The translations under genes were made by a program, and so were the position numbers. The notes beneath the pieces are model-generated. The model searched no databases and was not told the origin of the DNA. It saw nothing but the letters and a program-made list of their open reading frames with translations. Positions 31,496 through 36,991 of a stretch of DNA of 36,991 bases are shown here, one piece after another. Position 1 is the first letter of the stretch. Every line of letters begins with the position of its first letter. Origin of the DNA: Fischerella muscicola SAG 1427-1 = PCC 73103 (GTDB lineage Bacteria > Cyanobacteriota > Cyanobacteriia > Cyanobacteriales > Nostocaceae); NCBI RefSeq assembly GCF_000317245.1, contig NZ_AJLJ01000082.1, positions 1 through 36,991 of the forward strand, in the 5' to 3' direction.

Positions 31496-32872
31496 ATGAT
31501 TTACGACGGAAATAAGCAGCGTATATTGGTTAAAAATCCACCTTTATTGCCGAATTCATCTGTATTCTTGGTGGTTTCCTGGCTGGGTATAGGATTATTG
31601 ATAGGAAGTTGCGGATCACTTCCCAAAGAATCTGCTGAGGCTCAACAAGAACGTCGTGGTGTATCTGGACAAACAGATAGTGCAACACCTGTAGATGTGG
31701 CGATCGCTCGTCAAGACGATCTGCAAAAACAATTAGAATACACAGGTACTACTACACCATTCCGCACTGTATCATTGCGATCGCAAATTCAAGGACAGCT
31801 TTTGGGTTTGAATGTAGATGTAGGGGATGTTTTAACCAAAAATCAAATAGTCGGACAGGTAGATGATACGCTACTGCGAACAGCCTTAAATCAAGCCGAA
31901 GCCGAACTCGCAGCCCTCAAGTCAGAAGTCGCAAGGGCGAATGCTCAAGTGAGTAATGCGCGTGTGGAGGTAGAACGGACACGATTAGAAGTAGCACAAG
32001 CCCTTGCCGATGCCGAAAGACAAGATAAACTTCTCAAAGAAGGAGCGATCGCTCAACAAGCAGCTGAACAAGCACGCACCAATGCCCAAACAGCGGCGCA
32101 AGCCTTCCGCGCCGCACAGGAACAAGTACGTACAGAACAAGAAGCCGTTGCTGCTGCCAAGGGAAGATTAACAGCTCAACAAGCCTTGGTAGCAGAAGCC
32201 AAAGAACGCCGATCCTATGCCAAGCTGGTATCTCCGATTGCAGGTGCAGTTTTAGAGAAAGTGACAGAACCTGGAAACCTTTTGCAACCAGGGAATGAAG
32301 TTTTAAAAATCGGTGATTTTAGCCGTGTCAAAGTTATAGTCCAAGTTTCCGAATTAGAACTGGCAAATATTAAAGTGGGACAGTCAGTACAGGTACGATT
32401 AGATGCTTTTCCTGACAATACATACGTTGGAACTGTGACACGTATCTCCCCAGCTGCTGACAATACAGCTCGTTTACTACCAGTAGAAGTAGTCATTGCC
32501 AACAATGGTGCAAAAATCGGTAGTGGACTTTTAGCAAGAGTGAATTTTATTGAAAAAGGACAAGAACGAGTAGTAGTACCTTTAACGGCAATTCAGACAG
32601 AAGGGGGGAATAACCAAAACCGAAATCCAAACTCAAAATCGGAAAGTGATCAGAGTAAGGTGTTTGTAGTGAAGCGAGAACAAGGCAAAACAACTGTTGC
32701 CAGTAGAAGCGTCAAATTAGGTGAAACTAATGATGGCAAAGTAGAAATCATCTCTGGTTTACAACCGAATGAGGAGTACGTAGTACGCAGTGGTAAGCCT
32801 CTCAAAGAAGGCGATACTGTACGTCTTTCAATACTTTCGGAAAACTTGGATGCTATGACGACGGGGAAATAA
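31496..32872 (+). CDS. RND efflux periplasmic adaptor (membrane fusion lipoprotein)
   Basis: A 458-residue HlyD/AcrA-type adaptor. The signal segment VFLVVSWLGIGLLIGSC (about 21-37) ends in a lipobox (LIGSC), predicting a lipoprotein of the plasma membrane. Next are a lipoyl-like half motif (VSLRSQIQGQLLGLNVDVGD, about 93-112), an alpha-helical hairpin (about 120-235, Ala/Glu/Gln-rich), the second lipoyl half (AKLVSPIAGAVLEKVTEPGN, about 241-260) and a beta-barrel domain. A Gly/Asn-rich stretch (EGGNNQNRNPNSKSESDQ, about 365-382) is low in complexity. It links the pump downstream to an outer-membrane channel, which is not encoded here. AGGAG precedes the ATG. The pump gene follows by 101 bp. 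Confidence 0.93.
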   Translation: MIYDGNKQRILVKNPPLLPNSSVFLVVSWLGIGLLIGSCGSLPKESAEAQQERRGVSGQTDSATPVDVAIARQDDLQKQLEYTGTTTPFRTVSLRSQIQGQLLGLNVDVGDVLTKNQIVGQVDDTLLRTALNQAEAELAALKSEVARANAQVSNARVEVERTRLEVAQALADAERQDKLLKEGAIAQQAAEQARTNAQTAAQAFRAAQEQVRTEQEAVAAAKGRLTAQQALVAEAKERRSYAKLVSPIAGAVLEKVTEPGNLLQPGNEVLKIGDFSRVKVIVQVSELELANIKVGQSVQVRLDAFPDNTYVGTVTRISPAADNTARLLPVEVVIANNGAKIGSGLLARVNFIEKGQERVVVPLTAIQTEGGNNQNRNPNSKSESDQSKVFVVKREQGKTTVASRSVKLGETNDGKVEIISGLQPNEEYVVRSGKPLKEGDTVRLSILSENLDAMTTGK

Positions 32873-32973
32873 ATATAAGCGTAAAGACTGTTAGTTGTTA
32901 ATTGTGAATTTTTAATCACTAACCACTACCAGCCACAACGAAAAATATTTTTATCTACTCTGAATATAAAAAA

Positions 32974-35900
32974 ATGCAGGCAACAAAAAAAAGTGAGGGA
33001 TTTAGTGTCAGCGCCCTCTCAATTCGCCAACACATTGGTACACTGATGCTTACCTTGGCAGTAATCGTTATGGGTATGTTTTTTGTCACTACCCTACCAG
33101 TTGATTTACTGCCATCAATTACCTATCCTCGCATTGGTGTACGGGTACAAGCCCCCGGAATTTCGCCAGAGGTAGCGATTGATGAAATCACTAGACCACT
33201 GGAAGAAGCTTTTGCGGCTACTGAGGGTGTAGTGCAAATTTTTTCTCAAACCCGTGAAGGACAGGTAAATTTAGATTTGTTCTTTCAAACAGGGGGTAAT
33301 ATTGACCAAGCCCTCAACGATGCCACAGCCTCATTTAATAGAGCTAGAAGTGGTTTACCAGACACAATCGAAGAACCTCGTATATTTAAAGTCGATCCTT
33401 CCCAATCACCGATTTACGAATTAGCCCTAACTTCACCTTCATTAGAAGGTGTTGATTTACGTGTATTTGCCGAAGAAGAACTAGCCCGTGAACTCAGTGT
33501 GGTATCAGGAGTAGCGGGAGTAGATGTTTCAGGGGGAGTGCAAGAAGAAGTCAGGGTAAATATTGATTTGGATCGCTTGCAAGCTCTTGGTGTTGGTTTA
33601 ACAGATGTACTTGACGAACTCACTAACCGTAACCAAGACATTTCTGGTGGTCGAATTTTTGGGCAAAATTCTGAACCTCTCACCCGCACTGTCGGACGCT
33701 TCCAAAGTGCGGATGAAATCAGCAATCTTTCTTTTGAAGTCTCTTCTCCCTCGAATTCCTTCACTTCCTCTACTAACTCCACTACTTCCACTAATTCCAC
33801 TACCTCTACTTCTATTCCCAGTCGTCGCGTCTACCTACGTGACTTTGCTGAAGTTCTTGATGGTACAGAAAATCAACGCTTGTTTGTTTTACTCAACAAA
33901 CAGCCAGCAGTAAAAGTCAGTATTCAAAAGCAACCAGATGCTAACACCATAGACGTTGTAGATGGAGTAAAAAAGCGAATCGAAGAACTGAAAAAATCTG
34001 GTGTCATCCCAGAAGGAACAGTTCTCACACCTACCTTGGATGAATCAAGATTTATCCGTAATTCTATTTCTAACGTTACCAGTTCCGGTTTAATTGGAGC
34101 AGCACTAGCCGCGATCGCAGTTCTGTTATTTCTCGGTTCGGTGCGGCAAACTCTAATTATTGTAGTTGCAATTCCCTTGGCAACCTTGGCTGCCATCATT
34201 TTGATGGGATTGTTTGGGCTATCTTTAAATATTTTCAGCTTGGGTGGTTTAGCCTTGGGCGTGGGTATCGTGGTGGATAACTCCATCGTCATGCTGGAGA
34301 ATATTGCCGAAGGTGCGGGTATGACTCCTGGTAAAGATACCAGAACTCGCCTCAGTTCATGGCAACTGATTCAACAAGCAGAACAAAGTAGCCAAGAGGT
34401 AGAATCTGCTTTACTAGCTTCTACTAGCACCAACCTAGTATCAGTTTTGCCATTTTTGCTGATTGGCGGCTTTATTTCGCTGCTATTCAATGAATTAATT
34501 CTGACAATTAGCTTTGCTGTCGCGGCTTCTATTTTAATTGCGGTAACTGTAGTACCGATGTTGACTTCCCGGATGCTGTCATGGCGCATTTCCAGTGGTT
34601 TGAGTAATTTTTGGTTCCTCCGGGAGTTTAATCACCGTTTTGATGCTGCAACCAGAAGTTACGGTGGTTTTTTGAGTAAAATTTTGCGTTTTCGCTTGCT
34701 GACAGTGGCGATCGCGATCGGCTTATTAGGTGGTGGCAGTTTTTGGGCAGCACCGCAAATTCCCCAAGAAATTTTACCCCGGATTAACACTGGACAAGCA
34801 ACCTTATTTGCTCAATTTCCTCCCGGTACTCCTTTAGAAAATAACCAAAAAGTCATGGCTGCGGTTGATGAAATTCTCCAGAATCAGCCGGAAACAGAAT
34901 ACGTATTTTCCACAATTGGCGGTGGTTTATTTGGTAGTAACACCAGCGAAAATCCTCTACGGAGTTCTAGTACCATTACCCTTAAACCTGGTTCTGATGT
35001 AGAAGCCTATGTGGAACGAGTTACCCAAGAATTTAATAAACTAAATTTAGCAGGTGTGCGTTTGCGCGTTGCGCCTGGACAAGTACGCGGTTTAATTCTC
35101 ACCAACTCTCCAGTCAGGGGAGCAGAAGTTGACATAATTTTGCAAGGAAATGACGCAAACACCTTACAGCAAGCTGGACAGCAATTACTAGCCACCCTAG
35201 AAGAAAAAGTAACCTTAGCCAGATTCCGTCCCGATGCTGATGCACGTCAACCGGAACTGCAAATCCGTCCAGATTGGGAAAGAGTTGCAGCAGTGGGATT
35301 AACTGCTAGAGAAATCGGTGACACAATTGCAACCGCCATTGAAGGTAGCATACCAACACAGCTCCAACGCAATAATCGGCTTGTAGATGTGCGGGTGCAA
35401 TTAAATGAAGAATCTGTGCGATCGCCTTCCCAACTGGAAAGATTACCTTTATTTGTAGAAAATAATCGTCAAGTCCGTCTCAGCGATGTTGCAGAAATTG
35501 TCGATGCTCAAGCCCCTGGAGAGATCCAACGGATTAACCAGCGTCAGGTTTTCATTATTGCTGGTAATTTGAGCGAAGGCGCAAATCTCAGTGATGCCCA
35601 AGCACAAGTGAATGAGGTATTGAATAACTTAAAATTACCTCAAGGTGTGAGCGTCCTACCTAGTCAGACAGCAGAAGCGAATCAGCAATTACAGAACTCT
35701 TTATGGTTGTTAGGGGGATTAGCCAGCTTTCTAGTCTTCGTAGTTATGGCTGTGCAATACAATTCCCTTATTGATCCCTTGGTAATTATGTTTACAATAC
35801 CATTGGCATTAGCTGGGGGTATTTTAGGACTTTACATTACCAAAACTGCGATTGGTGCAACAGTGATTGTCGGTGCAGTTTTGCTAGTAGGTATCGTTGT

Positions 35901-36240
35901 GAACAACGCCATCATTATGGTGGAACTAGCAAATCAACTTCGAGAACAGCAAGGTGTTGACCGTAAAACAGCGATTTTACAAGCTGCTCCCCAACGTCTA
36001 CGCCCAGTGTTAATGACTACAATTACCACAGTTTTAGGTATGTTTCCTTTAGCATTGGGAATTGGCGAAGGTTCAGAATTTTTGCAACCTTTGGGTATTG
36101 TGGTGTTTGCAGGGTTGTCCTTAGCAACATTGTTAACCCTGTTTATCATTCCTTGTTTTTATACTTTGCTGCATGAGATATTGAGCTGGAAATGGATGAA
36201 GTCTACGATCATGCATTTGGGAAAGTTGAGGAAACTCTAA
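32974..36240 (+). CDS. RND-family efflux pump, AcrB/SwrC-like
   Basis: A 1088-residue pump with two repeats of six membrane helices and large periplasmic loops. TM1 is at about 25-45 (LMLTLAVIVMGMFFVTTLPV). PSITYPRIGVRVQAPGISPE (about 48-67) begins the porter domain. TM4 contains VVDNSIVMLENI (about 433-444), and TM10 VGIVVNNAIIMVELANQ (about 968-984). Ligand-export function is typical of the hydrophobe/amphiphile group; the substrate is unknown. The Asp-Asp...Lys relay of AcrB is Asp-Asn...Asn here, as in SwrC-like pumps. A Ser/Thr/Asn-rich insertion at about 254-281 in the first porter loop is unusual. It is surely co-transcribed with the adaptor. Confidence 0.95.
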   Translation: MQATKKSEGFSVSALSIRQHIGTLMLTLAVIVMGMFFVTTLPVDLLPSITYPRIGVRVQAPGISPEVAIDEITRPLEEAFAATEGVVQIFSQTREGQVNLDLFFQTGGNIDQALNDATASFNRARSGLPDTIEEPRIFKVDPSQSPIYELALTSPSLEGVDLRVFAEEELARELSVVSGVAGVDVSGGVQEEVRVNIDLDRLQALGVGLTDVLDELTNRNQDISGGRIFGQNSEPLTRTVGRFQSADEISNLSFEVSSPSNSFTSSTNSTTSTNSTTSTSIPSRRVYLRDFAEVLDGTENQRLFVLLNKQPAVKVSIQKQPDANTIDVVDGVKKRIEELKKSGVIPEGTVLTPTLDESRFIRNSISNVTSSGLIGAALAAIAVLLFLGSVRQTLIIVVAIPLATLAAIILMGLFGLSLNIFSLGGLALGVGIVVDNSIVMLENIAEGAGMTPGKDTRTRLSSWQLIQQAEQSSQEVESALLASTSTNLVSVLPFLLIGGFISLLFNELILTISFAVAASILIAVTVVPMLTSRMLSWRISSGLSNFWFLREFNHRFDAATRSYGGFLSKILRFRLLTVAIAIGLLGGGSFWAAPQIPQEILPRINTGQATLFAQFPPGTPLENNQKVMAAVDEILQNQPETEYVFSTIGGGLFGSNTSENPLRSSSTITLKPGSDVEAYVERVTQEFNKLNLAGVRLRVAPGQVRGLILTNSPVRGAEVDIILQGNDANTLQQAGQQLLATLEEKVTLARFRPDADARQPELQIRPDWERVAAVGLTAREIGDTIATAIEGSIPTQLQRNNRLVDVRVQLNEESVRSPSQLERLPLFVENNRQVRLSDVAEIVDAQAPGEIQRINQRQVFIIAGNLSEGANLSDAQAQVNEVLNNLKLPQGVSVLPSQTAEANQQLQNSLWLLGGLASFLVFVVMAVQYNSLIDPLVIMFTIPLALAGGILGLYITKTAIGATVIVGAVLLVGIVVNNAIIMVELANQLREQQGVDRKTAILQAAPQRLRPVLMTTITTVLGMFPLALGIGEGSEFLQPLGIVVFAGLSLATLLTLFIIPCFYTLLHEILSWKWMKSTIMHLGKLRKL

Positions 36241-36275
36241 ACTAAAATTAGCTGTGTTGCTCAAACCAAAGTATT

Positions 36276-36854
36276 ATGACTGCTATTACATTTAACCTCA
36301 ACAACATCATCAAATTAACCGACGACCAATTTTATCAATTGTGTCGGGATAATCCTGATGTTAAATTTGAGCGTAATGCTTTGGGAGAAATTATTATAAT
36401 GTCACCGACCGGGGGAGAAACTGGGAGATACAATGCTAGATTGACTGCTAGATTTGTTTTTTGGAATGAAAAAACTCTATTGGGTGAAGTATTTGATTCT
36501 TCAACTTGCTTTAAATTACCCAATGGTACAGACCGCTCCCCCGATGTTGCTTGGATCAAAAAAGATAGATGGGATGCACTAACATCAGAACAAAAGGAAA
36601 AATTTCCTCCCATTGCTCCTGATTTTGTTTTAGATTTATTGTCCCCCACTGATAGCTTGCAAGAAACACAAAAGAAAATGCAAGAATATATGGATGCAGG
36701 GGTAAAACTTGGTTGGTTAATTGATAGAAAAACTAGCCGTGTCGAAATTTATCGACAAGGAAAAGAAACAGAAATATTGCAGCTTCCTGCTAGTTTATCA
36801 GGAGAAGATATTTTGCCTGGATTTATTTTAGATTTGAAAATAGTGTGGCAGTAG
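36276..36854 (+). CDS. Uma2-family protein (PD-(D/E)XK nuclease-like fold)
   Basis: A 192-residue protein of the Uma2/DUF820 family, present in many copies in cyanobacteria and predicted to have a restriction-endonuclease-like core. Landmarks are MSPTGGETGRYNARL (about 43-57), RSPDVAWIKKDRWDALT (about 87-103), PDFVLDLLSPTDSLQETQKK (about 117-136), and the GVKLGWLIDRKTSRVEIYR block (about 144-162). The catalytic-strand position, usually Glu in PDFVIELRSPSD, is Asp here, and the following Arg is Leu. The function is unknown; a nuclease is predicted by fold only. It lies 35 bp after the RND pump on the same strand. Confidence 0.88.
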   Translation: MTAITFNLNNIIKLTDDQFYQLCRDNPDVKFERNALGEIIIMSPTGGETGRYNARLTARFVFWNEKTLLGEVFDSSTCFKLPNGTDRSPDVAWIKKDRWDALTSEQKEKFPPIAPDFVLDLLSPTDSLQETQKKMQEYMDAGVKLGWLIDRKTSRVEIYRQGKETEILQLPASLSGEDILPGFILDLKIVWQ

Positions 36855-36900
36855 TTTCAGTTATACAAATTTGCAAAAAGTAATTAGTGACAGAAACTCT

Positions 36901-36991
36901 TCAAATCACTAGATTTTCAGTTGCTTTGCTGATCTCACTAAGAATCAACTCAAAGTCTTGACGAATTTTAAGCAGTTGTCTTACTTCATTA
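36901..36991 (-). CDS. C-terminal 29 codons of a minus-strand gene (partial)
   Basis: A minus-strand frame enters the window at its right edge and ends with TGA at 36901-36903. The readable residues NEVRQLLKIRQDFELILSEI plus SKATENLVI form an amphipathic helix with heptad-like Leu/Ile spacing, as in the end of a coiled-coil or small helical protein. The gene start and domain are outside the window. It converges with the Uma2 gene. Confidence 0.5.
   Translation of the reverse strand, partial: NEVRQLLKIRQDFELILSEISKATENLVI

Noticed and set aside
33414..33800. 128-codon frame antisense to the RND pump
   Set aside because: Fully inside the pump gene on the other strand, with composition that reflects the pump codons.
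1..36991. tRNA, rRNA, riboswitch, prophage or toxin-antitoxin loci
   Set aside because: I looked for T-loop GGTTCRANNCC motifs, known riboswitch-like cores, integrases and toxin pairs by eye and found none. A covariance-model search would be needed to exclude small RNAs.

Overview
The window looks like a piece of chromosome from a filamentous, probably heterocyst-forming cyanobacterium of the Nostocales (Nostoc/Calothrix-like). The pointers are cyanophycin synthetase and cyanophycinase genes, a paired flv3-flv1 set of flavodiiron genes, a CpcS/CpeS-type phycobiliprotein lyase, about three dozen copies of the HIP1 octamer GCGATCGC, and many short tandem heptamer repeats between genes. The genus is not determined; I could not run a search.

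Layout. 1-7.5 kb: housekeeping and poorly known genes. These are a ferritin-like diiron protein, a class II glutamine amidotransferase, an FMN-binding PPOX-fold protein, a TIGR01777-type SDR, a cyanobacterial hypothetical, an FHA protein and a copper P1B-ATPase. 7.7-11.3 kb: two small membrane proteins, a 960-base gap ending in a dense repeat block, a CPBP-family protease-like membrane protein, and tatA (59 codons). 11.4-15.1 kb: cphB-cphA on the minus strand, making and degrading the nitrogen reserve cyanophycin. 15.1-22.5 kb: trmD, ispF, an orphan extracellular solute-binding lipoprotein, larB, a 61-aa membrane protein, argH and a 54-aa basic protein with its own ribosome binding site and terminator. 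22.5-23.65 kb: a gene-free stretch whose first part is structured and resembles a decayed insertion-sequence end. 23.65-30.4 kb: a Nudix hydrolase, an alpha/beta hydrolase, coaX, flv3-flv1 and the lyase gene. 31.5-36.9 kb: an RND efflux pair (lipoprotein adaptor plus pump), a Uma2-family gene, and the last 29 codons of a minus-strand gene.

Functional links. CphA uses Arg and Asp, and ArgH lies in the same neighbourhood. Flv3/Flv1 are known to form an NAD(P)H:O2 electron sink. TrmD and IspF sit close on one strand, as do the efflux adaptor and pump. The remaining genes are mostly single units separated by repeats.

I see no tRNA, rRNA, CRISPR array, prophage or intact transposase, and no clear multi-gene system of an undescribed kind. 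The most unusual content is the repeats. A nested palindrome nearly fills the flv3-flv1 spacer, low-complexity repeat DNA forms the 3' end of trmD, the larB start codon lies within a heptamer array, and a structured IS-like relic follows the 54-aa gene. Protein oddities are a Ser/Thr/Asn-rich insertion in the RND pump and a Uma2 protein with altered active-site-region residues.
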